Positions 26,621 to 39,700 of a DNA stretch of 64,000 nucleotides are shown here, piece after piece; within the stretch, counting starts at the first letter, position 1, and every line of letters begins with the position of its first letter. The notes beneath the pieces are model-generated. The model saw nothing but the letters and a program-made list of their open reading frames with translations, ran no database searches and was not told the DNA's origin. A program made the position numbers and the translations under genes. This DNA comes from Rhinolophus ferrumequinum (Eukaryota > Chordata > Mammalia > Chiroptera > Rhinolophidae), in NCBI RefSeq assembly GCF_004115265.2, contig NC_046301.1:39024714-39088713 (forward strand), read 5' to 3'.

Positions 26621-27509
26621 AAACCTTGGAGATAGGTCTATTTGACGTCTCATAAGTTATTTATTTTTCTGAACACGCTAATGAAACAGCTCTTATCAAG
26701 GTCACCAGTGACCAAACGCTTGTCAATGTCAACAGTTTGGTCCTACTCAAAATCCTAGCTACATATGACAGCTGACCACTCTCCATGACTTGAAATACCT
26801 TTTTCTGGCGGTTTCCCAAAGAGGAAACACACCTCTTTCTCCTCCTACTTCACTGGCCTGTCCAGTCTCTTGCTGGCTTCTCCTCCTATCCTCTACGGTT
26901 GGGCAGCCCCCGTCTCCTTCTTGGCCCTCTTCTTTTGCTATACTTTGCCTCTCAGGCCTGAAACCAGGTGACCTCCTCTGGCCCCCAGACTTCCAGTAAT
27001 CTCCATATGCCTCCGACTCTGAAAATCAAATCCGGTCCTTCTCCTGAGCTCCAAACTCCATTTCCAATGGCCTGTTCCATATCTCCCTTCGCTCGTCTCA
27101 AACTTACCCCAAAACACAGCTCTTGACCTCTCCGAATCATCTCCCCTGGGCCTTCCTCATATGAGTAAAAAGTAGCACCCAGGGCTCCACAGTAGGAGTC
27201 ACCCTTGACTCTCCTCTCTCCTTCACTCCATCATAAATTCTACAGGTGCCACTTCTGTTTGTGTAACTCCTACTCAGGCTTCAGATTTCAACTTGAGCAT
27301 TAGCCTTTCCTAACCTCTAACTAGTTTGGCAACCCGCTCCACCATCATATGCTCTCAGAGATCCATCCACACACTCTCCTCTGCGGCACTGAAGATTGCA
27401 GTAATTGATCCTTAATGCTTATGTCCAGACTCTTCACTAAGTTGTGGGAATTGTGGAGCCTTGTCCCCTCCCCAGGCACTGCCTCCCTATAAAACCTCTG
27501 CTATTAGAA

Positions 27510-27665
27510 CCTCAGCAACTCAAAGTGTGGTCGGACCAGCAGCATGGATGTCACTGTGAAGCCGGTTGGAAAGGCAGACTTCCGGGCCCCACTCCCGACC
27601 TAATGAATCAGACCTGAATTGTAATAAGAGCCTCAGGTTCTTGTTCAAATTTGAGAGAGCGTCTT
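27510..27665 (-). mobile_element. MER5A-type hAT remnant
   Basis: CTCAAAGTGTGGTCGGACCA, GCATGGATGTCACTGTGAAG and GGGCCCCACTCCCGACCT follow the order of a reversed MER5A. It is non-autonomous and old. Confidence 0.75.
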
Positions 27666-27939
27666 ACAAGCCTCCCCCTCACCCTGAATCAGCCATATGG
27701 GTTTTTGCAATTCCTTAGCCCCGGGATATTTGAATGTGTCCCACTTTGGGGCGAGCTAGGTGGCCTGAGAGGAACTGGGGTTTGAACAGGAAAAGACAAG
27801 TGAGACACCCCCAGGAAGATGGTGCGACCGAGGCAAGGCTGCCTTTCCAGAGCTGGGATGGCCCGGCCCATCGCCCCTACAACGTGGGAACCACCAGCCC
27901 TGGAAATTGACCAGGAGTACTAACGTACGCGATACAGAC

Positions 27940-28400
27940 AAACGTGCTCAGGCCTTCGCGCAGGCGCACTGCGAAACTCCCGCCGTCCCTCTCCCCGAAT
28001 GCGAGTACGCATGCGCCCAGAGAGGCTAGAGGAGGCGGGACTGCTCGCTGGGTGGTCCCGGCAGAGAGTGGGCGGGACGTGTGGGGAGAAGAGGTGGTTC
28101 CGCTTCCGCTGAGAGCCGGAAGTCACTGTCTCTCGGGTGAACGAAGCTGTCCCAACGAGGGAAGGCGCGTGTAGGTGACTGTTCGCGCGGGCGGGCGTTG
28201 GAACCGGGTGGTGCTGGGTGCTCTTCGACTTGGGGGCACTCACGGGGACTTGGAGGAGGCGCCGAGGGCCTCGGGCTTGGGGGGTGGCCGGTCGGGGAGC
28301 TTGACTCCCCCAGGCCCTCGCGTGCCAAGCGCGGCTGCTCGTTTGCCTGGCTCCTACGGGCGGGAGGCGATGCCGAAGCCTCGGTGAGCATGGAGGGACC
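27940..28400 (+). promoter_or_regulatory. ELOF1: ELOF1 CpG-rich promoter and first-exon region
   Basis: A CpG-dense island with two NRF1-type motifs, GCGCAGGCGCA (27958-27968) and ACGCATGCGC (28007-28016), and an ETS/GABP motif CCGGAAGT (28117-28124). There is no TATA box. This fits a housekeeping promoter for ELOF1. The non-coding first exon probably starts just after the ETS site. Donor candidates are at 28171 (TAG|GTGACT) and 28384 (TCG|GTGAGC), and I cannot choose between them. It sits 3.6-4.0 kb upstream of the coding start. Confidence 0.75.
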
Positions 28401-28824
28401 GCCCACCCACTACCTCTTGAGTTACAGCAGGATCAGGGGCCGACCCTTCTTCCATCCCAGCCTTGGCGCTCTTGGACTGAAGTCGCCACTGAAAGACAGG
28501 CCGAGGCCCCTGGGGCTTTATATGCAGACCAGCCCTCTTCTGGGGTGGGGGTGCTATAGTCAGCGGGTAAAATAAGATTCTGGGGCCCACCTGTAGCTTC
28601 TGATTCAGGAGACTCATGTATTCATTCAACAAGTAGTTACTGAGCGCTTAATGCATACCAGGCACTATGTGTGCTGGGGTTTCAACAGTGGGCAGATCAT
28701 GCCCCGCCTCTCCAGAACTGACATTCCGGTGCGGGGAGATGTAGGGTGAGGTTCAGAAATCAGCGTTTAATGAGCACCTACAGGTGATTGTGTTGCGGGT
28801 GGTACCCAGGGCCGGACTTTGGGC

Positions 28825-28842
28825 GGGGGGGGGGGGGGGGGG
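28825..28842 (+). repeat. Poly-G tract
   Basis: About 18 consecutive G within ELOF1 intron 1, prone to length variation and G-quadruplex formation. Confidence 0.95.
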
Positions 28843-29329
28843 CGGAAACAGTGCCCTGGCAGGTGAGAGCATGGACTGACTATACGTCTTAGTAAAGCCT
28901 GCAAGGTCTTGTGGGGTCTAACTGCTGCTTCCATCTTCTGTTGCATCTCATACCTGTCTCCCCATTGTTCACTGAGCTTCGGCTGTACCAGTTTTTTTTC
29001 TCTTTCTTAAGAGAAACTGCTTCTGCCTCAGACCTTTGCAGTTGCTCTTCCCTCTGCTTGGACTACTTTGCATGGTACCTTCTCTCATTATTCAGGCCTC
29101 AGCTTAAATGACTTACCAGAGGGTCCTTCCCACTCCACCCTTGAGCCCCCTTCTGGACGTGTTTACCTAGCCCTGGTATTAACCTCATAGGACTAACCAA
29201 TATTTGAAATGATTTTGCTTATTAGTTAACTTGTCAAGGGTCTGTCTTCATCCACTAGAATATATTTCACAAAGGCAGATACCTTGCTTACCTCAATTGC
29301 AGCATTGCTGTGGTTTAGTGTAGGTAGGA

Positions 29330-30330
29330 CCTGGCATTTGTTTATTCATTCATTCACTCAGTAAATATTTGCTGAGTGCCAGTTCTGTGCCACGAGCAGT
29401 TCTAGGCTCAGAGGATACAAAGAAAAGACAAAAATCCCTGCCCTCATGGAATTTACATTTGGAGTGTGTTGGGCAGGGTTGGAGATTCAGGGAGACCAAT
29501 GAGGACGCTGTTGTGATAACCTGGGCCAGAGATGAGTGGGACTCCAGACTCAGACCAGGCACTGGCCCTGGAGGTGGTGAGAAGTCAGATTCTGAAAGTG
29601 TTTTAGAGGTAGAGCAGCAGGATCAGGGTCAGACAGGGGTGTCAGAGAGAGAAAGAAATCGAGGATGAGCCCGAGGTTTGGGGAAAGATGGATTTACTAT
29701 CTGCTGAGATGGGGAAGACTGAGAGAGCAGGTTGAGGTGTCAGGAGCTTGGTTTTGAACAGGTTACATTTAAACCAGGGTTGTCCAAACTGCGGCCCGCC
29801 GGCCAACTGCGGCCCGCAATCCATTTTTTATTGGCCCGCAGCAAATTCCAAAAATATATTTAGTTTACTTAAATAAACCAGGTGAGGCAATACGTCCTTC
29901 ACCTCGAGTGAGTGGCCCGGCTGTTTGTGTATTTTACCACATATGGCCCTTGGTGAAAACCGTTGAAAAAAGTTTGGACAGCCCTGCTCTAAACGTTTGT
30001 GAGCATCAGGTGGAGATATGGCTGACGTAGGTAGACAGGCGAGTGTGCGGTTCAGAGGCAACATCAAGGCCGGAGAGTCAGGTGGCATCAGTGTAGAGGA
30101 GGCATTTGAAGCCCTGAGGCCGGGTGAGATCTCCGTGGATGTGAATGTAGACAGAGAGGGGAGGGGCCCAAAGACTGAGCTTGGGGACTCCTGTCATTAG
30201 AGCAGTTGTGGCGGTGGGGGGAGCAGCAGCAGCAGAGACTAAAAGGAGCTGCCAGGGAGGCAGGGGCATGAGAGTGCAGGGTCCTGAGAGCCCTGTGGGA
30301 AGGGCGGCAGGAGGGAACCAGTGTGTCCAG
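29330..30330 (+). repeat. Ancient repeat of the AACAGCAAGTGC family, split by a hAT element
   Basis: It starts with TTCATTCACTCAGTAAATAT and CTGCCCTCATGGAATTTACA and continues through GGTGGTGAGAAGTCAGATTC and GAGATGGGGAAGACTGAG. It resumes after the insert at 29987 with CGTTTGTGAGCATCAGGTGG and GACTGAGCTTGGGGACTC. It lies inside ELOF1 intron 1. Confidence 0.6.
29775..29986. mobile_element. Non-autonomous hAT (Charlie-like) element
   Basis: 212 bp with terminal inverted repeats CAGGGTTGTCCAAACT and AGTTTGGACAGCCCTG. Its 8-bp flanks are ATTTAAAC and CTCTAAAC (6 of 8 match), the target-duplication length of hAT elements. It has no coding capacity and is inserted into the older repeat at 29330-30330. 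Confidence 0.9.
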
Positions 30331-30339
30331 TGCCCTGAG

Positions 30340-31690
30340 GAGTGGCGCCTGCCCCTTAGGGTGAGTGGTGGAGGGAGAAGAGGAGGTAATGCAGAGGGCA
30401 CGTGCAGACAGCTCTGCTGGAAAAGCCTGCAGAGAATGTTTGTTTGTTTGAATGATGGGAGCGGTGGTAACGAGCGTGTTTGCTATTGATCCAGTAGAGA
30501 GAGGAAATGTGATGGGGATCCAGAGTACAAGGTCACACGCTGTTTTTGTAGGGAGCACAGACATTGTTCCAAGGCAAAGGAGGAAAGGCCGAATGTGTGG
30601 TCCTGGGGGCTTATGGATGTTCTCTGCCAACTGCTTCTGTTTACTCAGTGACTTGGAAGCACCCGCAGTTAAGAATGAGGATGTGACATAAAAATCAATG
30701 GCTAAATGTGAGTGAAACTCGGGTCTTTCTTCTGGCAGGCTGCTGACCTCCCCTGTCACGGAGGAATGATGCTAGAACAAGCAGTGGACAGAGAGAGAGA
30801 AAGATGGGGTGTGACTGGGGAGTGGAGCTCCTTGGGAGGTTCCGTGATGGTGGATGCAGAGCCCTGAGCCCAGCACCTGGCATAGAGATGTGCTTAGTGG
30901 TAGCTGCTGCCTCCGAGGCATCTGCCCCTAAACGTCCCTTTGGGATCTGACGCCATCATTTTCCCCAATACTCTGTTCTTCCCGTATGTTAGACATCAGA
31001 GAGTGGTGCCACCTTCTCCCCCTGCTCACCAACTCTGTCCCCCACCACCATCTTGGGAGTCATTCTGGACTCTTCTTCCTCACACTGCACTCTCTCTGTT
31101 GACTTGCCTCCCCAGTCTTGCCTGTCTCTCCGCCCCAAACAGTTTTGTCCTACTTCTGACTTCATCCAGACTTTTGACTCACGTACCTCAGTCCCTTAAA
31201 AGCAGAAAATGATTTTCTTATTTCTCTCCCCGTGGCCTCCAGGATCCATCTAAACATTTGAAACCTCCTGTCTGCTCCCTCTTCAGCCTGTACCCCCTCT
31301 TCAACCTGCATGGTCCCCAAATGCTGGCCGGGCCCTCAGATACCTGCCCTTCAGCCTTGCATGTTGTGTTTCTCTGCTCAAAACACTTGTCCTCACCTCT
31401 CTGCCCAGCAGCCCCTGACTTGGCGAGGCTGCCAGGGGCCCATCCAGAGGCTCTCAGATCCCTTGAGTGTCATTCCTCCTTGTGTCACTTGCCTGTCCCA
31501 TGACAAGAGGAGCAGCTGTTTCTAAGTCACCAGCTCCTGAGCACTTAGACTCTGCCCAGCCCTGGACAACTGGCCTGTAAGAGTCCCTCGTGTCGTCCGT
31601 ACCAGGAACAGTGGCTTCCTGTGTAGGTGCCAACGATGAATGGGTCAGGCAGTGTGCAGGCACTTACAGTGTGTCATGTTGGCCCCTCTG
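30340..31690. other. ELOF1 intron 1, remainder
   Basis: No exon recognised. 31030-31420 resembles L2-type sequence (pyrimidine-rich, plus orientation). Long open frames on the minus strand (up to 223 codons at 30088-30759) are a by-product of base composition over repeat DNA and carry no motif. Confidence 0.5.
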
Positions 31691-31810
31691 AGATAGCAAC
31701 CGCAGCTCTGTTTTATAGATAAGGAAACTGAGGCGCAGAGAGATTAAGTAACCTACTCAGAATCACGCAATAAGTGGGGGGCTGGGGTTAGAACCCAGAG
31801 CCTGCTCCCA
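31690..31810. repeat. MIR SINE fragment
   Basis: GATAAGGAAACTGAGGCGCAGAG (from about 31718) followed by AATCACGCAATAAGT and GTTAGAACCCAGAG is typical MIR core sequence. Confidence 0.8.
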
Positions 31811-31961
31811 CCTCCACCCAGAGTGCACTGGCATTGTTCTGTCGTACAAGTCCTTCCTTCACCATAGGCCAGCCAGGCCAGCTTCCCGGCCTGCTTCCAA
31901 GAGCATCTGGAGGGACTCATGGGTCCCATGAGTCGCTGACTTCTGTCCCCCTATCCCATAG

Positions 31962-32623
<662 letters not shown>

Positions 32624-33199
32624 CGATGCAGAGGACCCACCCCCTTGGCAGCCCCGCAGCTGTGGATTGGGTACCAATCCAGAGACATTCCTGGGGTCTA
32701 GGGTGGGTCCAGCGCCCTCACAGCTCTGTGTGTGGGTGTGGGTGTAGGTGTAGTGGGAGTGCGTGTGAATGTGTGGCCACAAGTGTGGCCATGGCGTGTG
32801 CTCATGGGCAGGGGTGGAGTTGAGTTGCTAGGCCCTGGGAGCCTGAACTGTCTCCCTTGGCTCCGAAAGCCTTTGACTTGCTCCCTCCTCCAGCCCCTGA
32901 CCCCTCTGGCTCTGAAGCCCTGGCTCCTCCCGGGGCCGATGTCCTGACAGCCTGAGCAAGGGCAAGACCCTCAGAGACAGCCTTGGGACTCCAGGCCCCT
33001 CACCCACCTCCCCAGCACCTGACCCATTTGAACTGGATTGCCCGTCCTCCTTGCCTGCCTTCCAAGGCCTGTGGCCTGGGATTCAAAGCCACAGGCACCT
33101 CGGCTGGGCCCTGGTAGGGCGACCCCGATTCATGTTTAGTACCTTCTATTAGAGGACGGAGAGGCTGGGTCTGGGCCAACTGTTGGTCACTAGCCCTTA

Positions 33200-33205
33200 A
33201 ATAAA
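33200..33205 (+). terminator. ELOF1: ELOF1 polyadenylation signal
   Basis: Canonical AATAAA about 575 bases after the stop, following GC-rich 3'UTR sequence. Transcript end is predicted near 33225. Confidence 0.8.
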
Positions 33206-33594
33206 GCAGTCGCTGCAAACTCCTGGCTCTTGGATTTCCTGGGTTCTGGTCACCCCCCGGGGCTCAACAAGAGGGGAGGGAGAGACTAACTTGGCCAGGC
33301 CATTGGAAATGGGTTTGGTCAGTCCTTCAAACTGTCCAATATTATCCACTCGATAAGCATTCATGATGAAACCAGGGCAGTGCTGGGCACAAGGGACATC
33401 GAGGAACCCACAGACATCTGGGCAAGTCTTTAGTCCCAATGAGAAACGGGGCCAACAGAGCATGTGGCGGGGGCGGGGGTCAGGGCAGCCTTCCTGGCCT
33501 GAAGGAGGTGATGCTCCAGGGCCCCCTGTTCCCGACGCTCTCAGGCTTGCCTGCCTTATGCCGTGTCCCAACAGCCGCCCTGTGAGGCACGTGC

Positions 33595-33680
33595 CTCAGG
33601 CCCACAGATGAGAAAACTGACCCAAGATCCCACAGCCAGAGGGTGGTGCAGCTGGGCCTTGAACCTGGGAGACCTGGCTT
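33595..33680. repeat. MIR SINE fragment
   Basis: CAGATGAGAAAACTGACCCA followed by CCACAGCCAGAGGGTGG and TTGAACCTGGGAG. Confidence 0.7.
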
Positions 33681-33999
33681 CACAGCCCAGGGTTCAGGCT
33701 GAGGGAACAGCTGGTGGCTTCCTGGGGGCTATAGGGGACAGGGAGCTCGGAGGAATAAGAGTCCACGGCAGGGAAGAGTCTTGAAGGCTAGAGGTGGTGC
33801 CAGATGCAGGTGTGTGTTACAGTAAATATTGGCCTGGTTCGAGGCACAGAGCTCCCAAAACCTTTGAAATTTCCTGAGTGATCACCCAGGGTGGGGCTGG
33901 TCACCAGAAAGACCAAGTGATTACTGCATGGGAACGGCAGCCACACCTACCCACCTCTGGGAAGAGGGAATGGGTGGCTACTAATTAAGCTCCCTCAAA

Positions 34000-34160
34000 A
34001 CTTCAACAGGATCCAATACATGGTGATGGAAGGAGACCTGACCCTGGGTGGTGGACACACAGTGTGATATATAGATGATGTAATACAGAACTGCACACCT
34101 GAATCCTATGTAACTTTACTAATAATGGTCACCCCAATAAACTTTAATTTAAAAAAAAAA
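34000..34160 (+). mobile_element. Young-looking L1 3'-end fragment with A tail
   Basis: GGTGATGGAAGGAGACCTGA, CAGTGTGATATATAGATGAT and GTCACCCCAATAAACTTTAA followed by an A-run (34152-34161) resemble bat L1 3'UTR ends. It is severely 5'-truncated. Confidence 0.65.
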
Positions 34161-34169
34161 ACACTTCAA

Positions 34170-36257
34170 AAAGATTTGATGAGCTAGGTTGGTGAACACG
34201 TGGAGGTGCTGGGAGAGGGCATGGAAGCTCCACCCCCTTCGCCGTGCCTTGCCCCACACATCTGGCTGTTCCTGAGTTATATCTTACAATAAACCGTAAT
34301 CTAATAAATAAAATGCTTCTTCTCTGAGTTCTGTGAGCTACTGGTAAAGTAAACCCAAGGAGGGGCTGGTGGGCAAACCCGATCGGTAGCCAGTTGGTCC
34401 AAAGCACAGGTAACAAGCTGGACTTGGAATTGGCACCTGCAGTGCGGGTGGGAAAGGCCGTCTTATAGGAGCAGCCCCTTATCCTGTGGGATCTGACGCT
34501 GTCTCCCGCTGGCCAGTGTCAAAATTGAGTTCATTGCTTGGTAGTGTTGGAAAAAGCACGCATCTGAACATGACTGATGGTAAGTGCCTGGGCACTCGTG
34601 GTGCCCTCAAGTGGTCTCCTGGGTACGGAGGTCCTGATGCTCAGCAGCGGGGGGCAGACCCAGCTCCTCTTCTTGCTTTGGATTGCTCTTTGGTACAGTG
34701 GGAAGGATGATGGAACCTTCTTCCCGGGGCCATGCTGAGGATGGAGACACCTAGCACGGTGCCTAGCATGGCTTGACCAACTCGGGAACCTACCCCAGGT
34801 AGTGAGGAATGTGAATAGCCAAGGAAGATGCTGAGCTGGCTGGAAGCCCTGACCACCAGGCCCAGCCTCTGGGTCTGGCGTGTGCCCCCAGAGGGCCGCC
34901 CTGCCCTGCCCTGCCCCTTCCTGCTTCCCCCACCTCCCCTCCAAGGCCCAGGTAAGGTATCCTGGCCCAGGCGGAAACCAGAAGACATGGGCAGACCAGC
35001 CTGGATGGTAGGGAGGGTTGCCTCCAGGGTCCAGGGAAACGGGGTTTATTCCTCTGGCATCTAGGGCCCGCCAACCCCAGTCTCACAGGCCAAGTGCTAA
35101 TATGGTGCTGTTTTCCTGAGGAGGCAGGGCCCAGGGCCAGGCGTGCATCCTCCTCAGTATGGCTTCCCATGCTGGCCATGGAGGAGCAGGACTCACGGTA
35201 GCCAGGCCAAGAGCGCCTGGAATCTGGTTTACAAGGCCCCAGGGACTGTGCATCTATGCATGTGGGTTGTCTGGTGTCTTGTCTCTGTAGGTCCCCACAT
35301 TCCAGCCTTGTCCCCTGCCCTGTGGAGGAAGGGGAGGAGGCTGCTCTGTGACCCCTGCATGGCTGCATCCTCTCCTTGGAACCCTGGCACTGGTGGCTTG
35401 CAAGAAGGATGGCTGGGGCCCACATCACAGGACAGGGTCCCCTCTGAAATGTAGGAGGGTTGGGGCTCTGTCCCCAGACTTGTAAGGTCCTGGGCTAGCA
35501 GGCGAGACCAGAATGAGCCCTAAGAGGGCAGAATGAGCTGGGCACATGCTCTGTGCCAGTCGGTAAAGGGCTTTTGCCCTGGGCCTCTGAAGTGCCCATC
35601 CTCCCCCACTGCCCTCTCCCCCACCCCCACAATCCACTCCAGGACTAAAGGGCTCCCCCTGCCCACAGGGGCGTCCCAGGACCTGGCTTGTCCATTCTCA
35701 TTGGTCGGTGCCAAATATCCCATCCGGAGGTGTCGTTTAAGCTTCCCCATGACCCCCTGCTTGCTGTCCCTACTTTCCAGATGAACAAACAGGCCTAGAG
35801 AGGGGAGGTGACGCCCAAGGTCATCTGGTCCCATCTAGCCTGTCTCAGCACTTGGGTTCTTTCTCACCGCAACCCATAGGCTCCCAGGGAAGGTACATGA
35901 GCCCTGAGCATGTGTGTGAGTATTGTGTACGTCTGTGAGGGTGTGCATTGTCGTGTCTTTTTATGTAGGAGTGTGTGCTGCATGTGTGTATCTGTATACC
36001 TAAGGCTGCAGAGAGTGTGTGCACACCATACCAAGTGGTGTGTGTGTGTGTGTCTTTTGTGTGTGAGTGCGTGCTTGTCCTGGGTCCAGTCGAGTGGCTG
36101 TGAGTGGCTGTGAGTTCCGTGTGTGTATCTTAGGGTGCATGTGAGTATGTGTGCCTGAGCAGACGTATGTGCTGGCAATGGCGCCTATCTGAGCAAGGCT
36201 GTCTACACATGTGCAAAAGCCACACAGGCCCTGGGACAGAGCCACCTGAGTCCTTAG
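34170..36257. other. ELOF1-CNN1 intergenic region
   Basis: GC-rich DNA with no recognised gene between the convergent ELOF1 and CNN1 3' ends. Overlapping open frames on both strands (for example 34790-35428 minus) have no family motif. A degenerate TG/GTGTG-rich tract spans about 35905-36150. Confidence 0.5.
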
Positions 36258-36272
36258 ATGATTTTACAGCCA

Positions 36273-36278
36273 TTTATT
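36273..36278 (-). terminator. CNN1: CNN1 polyadenylation signal
   Basis: TTTATT on the plus strand, AATAAA in the CNN1 direction, about 495 bases after the stop codon. It implies a 3'UTR of roughly 0.5 kb ending near 36258. Confidence 0.8.
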
Positions 36279-36772
36279 GTGCTCCAGTGAAGTAGAAAAA
36301 GAAAGTGCTCGCGTTACAAACGCCGCTGTCACATCCACGTATGCCAGTCGCTGCAAACCAAACCGCGTGTGTCCGCTGGGTCTCTGGGCATGCAGTTGGC
36401 TCCCACTGCGGGAATGGGGTGGGGGCGGGCAGAGCCTGGGCTCTGGGGGCTTCGCTTGGGGGGGCTGCTTGTCCTGGGGGGACCCACTGTGAGGGAGTTG
36501 GGGGACAGCTGGGGTAGCTTTGTTCAGTGCGTCTTTTGGGTGCTGTTGGGAACACCCAGCTCAATCAATGTTGGACCCTGCAGCAATCCAGGGAGGAGGG
36601 TCCCCTTCCCCCCACCAGCCTCCCAGTTTGCTCCCCACAAATGCTAACCCTGTCGGCAGGTGCCAGGGGGCTGGAGGGCGCCATGCAGGGGGCGGGGGTC
36701 AGCAGGGCCGGGTTGGGCCCTGCTGAGAGCAGCAGCTGGCCTCCCTGGGGGGAAGGCAGAAGGCCCAGGGCC

Positions 36773-39700
36773 CTATGCAGAGTTGTAGTAGTTGTGTGGG
36801 TGGTGGTTGTGGGCGGGCTCGCCCAGCTCCGGGTACTCCGGCGTCAAGCAGTACTTGGGGTCATAGACCTGGCGTGGCAGCCCATACACCGTCATGCCCC
36901 GCTGTGAGGCCCCCTTGTTGCTGCCCATCTGCAGGCTGATGTTGAGTGTGTCACAGTGCTCCATGCCCAGCCCTGGCTCGAAGATCTGCCGCTTGGTCCC
37001 GGGCGCCGTCATGCCGGCCTGCAGAAGGCAGCGTGTTCAGGCTGTGGGCACGGCAAGGGGCAAGGGCCCCCCAGCCCGCCCCACAGTCCCCCAACACACC
37101 TGGCTGGCTCCCTTGTTCGTGCCCATCTGCAGACTGATGGTGGCCTGGTCCAGGGGCTGGTCTGTGCCCAGCTTGGGGTCATAGAGGTGGCGCCGGGTGC
37201 CATAGGCCGTCATGCCCTGCTGGCTGGCAAACTTGTTGGTGCCCATCTACAGAGCCAGAAGGAGAGTCACCTCAAGGGTTACAGAGCCTCACTACGCACC
37301 ATGAGACACACTGACATCAGTGGGCACACACAGCCCTCTAACAAGGCAGTGTCCACCCTGGGGCTACAGACTAGAAACTGAGGCCCAGAGAGAGTGCATC
37401 ACAGCCCAGTAAGTGGCCCAGAGCACCCGGGCCTGACCTCCAGGGTTCAAGTCTCAGCCTGGCCTCTCGTCACCTTGATGATCCTGACAAGTGAGCTAGC
37501 TTCTCTAGACCTCAGTTTCCTCATCTATATAAAGGGTATGATGGTAACAGTACCCACCCTTTAGAGTTGGAGGAGTGAGTTAGGATATGGAGTTAGAACA
37601 CAGTGCCTGGCATATAGTTTAGTTAAGGCCAGATAATACTGTCCCCAAAGGCCTTCAGGGACCAGGCCGCTTTCCCGGCCTCCTTGACCTCCCGCCTTGG
37701 CTCAGCAGCAGAAGACCCAGGTGAGGAAGGAGCAGTACCTGCAGCCCAATGATGTTCCGCCCTTCTCGTAGCTTTTCCGGCTCAAATTTCCGCTCCTGCT
37801 TCTCTGCGTACTTTACCCCCACGTTCACCTTGTTCCCTTTCGTCTTGGCCTGGGGGTGGAGGGGTGGGCAGGGACTGGCGAGGGAGCCACTGTGCTACAG
37901 GGTTCCCTCCTAGCACCTGCTCTCCCTCTCCCACCCACCCTGGGCTCAAGGACAGGAATGGACCCACTCAAATCCTAACCCAGACTGCCCACCGCCCCCC
38001 TGCCCCAAACCCACCCTTGCCCCGCACTCACCATGCTGGCCAGGGCCAGGAGGGTGGACTGCACCTGGGTGTAGTTGGTGTTCTCGAACAGGTCATTGGC
38101 CTCAAAGATGTCATGGGGCCTCACCCCGTACTTGGTGATGGCCTTGATGAAGTTGCCTATATTCTCCAGCTGGAGGGGAGTCAGTGGTAGGAGGTGGTTG
38201 GGGGGAGGTCTGAGGGGGTGTGGCCAGGGTTGAAAGAGTTAAAAAGAGTCAGGGCTCACCTGGTGCCAATTTTGGGTCGACTCATTGATCTTCTTCACGG
38301 AGCCTGGCTGGAGCTTATTGATGAACCTACAAGAAAGAAGTGGGAGAGAGAAGTGACAGAACTCGCTCCTTCCTCCGCGGCTTAGGAAACCCACCCTTCC
38401 GGGGGCATAGGCAAAGCCCTCAGACTTTTCCTTGACTCGCTCTGCCTTCTCTCACCCCCACATCCAATCCCTCAGCAAGGCCTCTTGCTCTGCCTTCTGA
38501 AAACATCCAGAACACCACAGCTTCCCACCACACTGCTCTGAGCCCCCAGGGTCTCTCTCCTGGGCTCTTGCGATGGCCTCCCAGTGGGCTCCCAGCTTCC
38601 ACCTTGTTCCCTACAGACCCTCCATCTTGCAGCAAGAATGGCCTTTTCAAAACAATTCCAGTTACTCCCCACTTCAAAATGCTCCCATGGGTTCCTAACT
38701 CCTTAGCATGACTAGAAGGCCCCAAGTCATCGGCCGCCAGCTAACTCCTTCCACTTCCTGAAGCCGGCCATTCCTAGCTCTTCCTGGAGCACGCAAGGCA
38801 CGTTCCACCTCAGGGCCTTTGCATTGGCTGTGCCCTTTGCTTGGCCCACTCTTGCCTCAGATGTTCACCCTGTTCCCTCCCTCACTCCAATCAAGGTTCT
38901 GCTCAAATGTTACTTCTTCAGAAAGATCTCCCAGACCATTCTATACAAAGCAGCAACCCTTCACCCCGCCCAGCCCCCATCTTTCCCCACTGACTTCTCC
39001 ATGGCACTTTCCACCACAGGCAAGTATGTGATTATTTCATTGATCACTCGATTGATCCCCCACTAGGTCTAAAGCTCCATGTGAGCTCCGAGGCTGTTTA
39101 GTTCAATATCTCCAGTGTCTAGACCTTGCACACAGCAGAAGCTCCATAAATGCTGGGTGCGTGAAGGACTGACAGGGTGGGTGGCTCTGCGCTCTTCGCT
39201 CCCTAAGCCCTGTCGGAGCTGGGACACCAGGCTGTCTCCCTCTTCTGTGTTCCCTGTGGATATGGTAGAAAAAGATACTCTCCCGTCCTCCCCTCCCCCT
39301 TCCCAGTACCTAGGCTGCACCTTCCGGAACCTTACCAAGGGCACACTCTGCACCTCATGGTTACCCTGCCCTGGGTCAGACTCCAAGATGCAGACAGGAC
39401 CTCTACTAGGCCCAGGGCCCCTCCCGCCCAGCATTAGGGCTGAGGTTGTATCTGGGAGCTGTGAGGGGTTGCATCTTCCTCAGTGATTTAAGTTCTGAGA
39501 CAGGTAGACAATCAGGGCCCTCTTAAATTACTGTGGCATATCCCTTGTGTCACCAAGCCATGATGGACAGCCGTTGTTCCCCATTGTCTTTTAGTTGTGA
39601 CCACTCTTTCTTGGGACACTAGAGGCCTTAAATGGGCCTGTGTGCCCTGTATGCATGGTGGTTAAGAGGCTAGAATGTGGAGACATTTCCGTTGGAACAG

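Noticed and set aside
30088-30759. 223-codon minus-strand open frame in ELOF1 intron 1
   Set aside because: It crosses an ancient interspersed repeat, has a low-complexity Ser/Pro/His composition and resembles no family.
34790-35428. 212-codon minus-strand open frame between ELOF1 and CNN1
   Set aside because: GC-rich intergenic DNA with overlapping frames on both strands and no recognisable domain.
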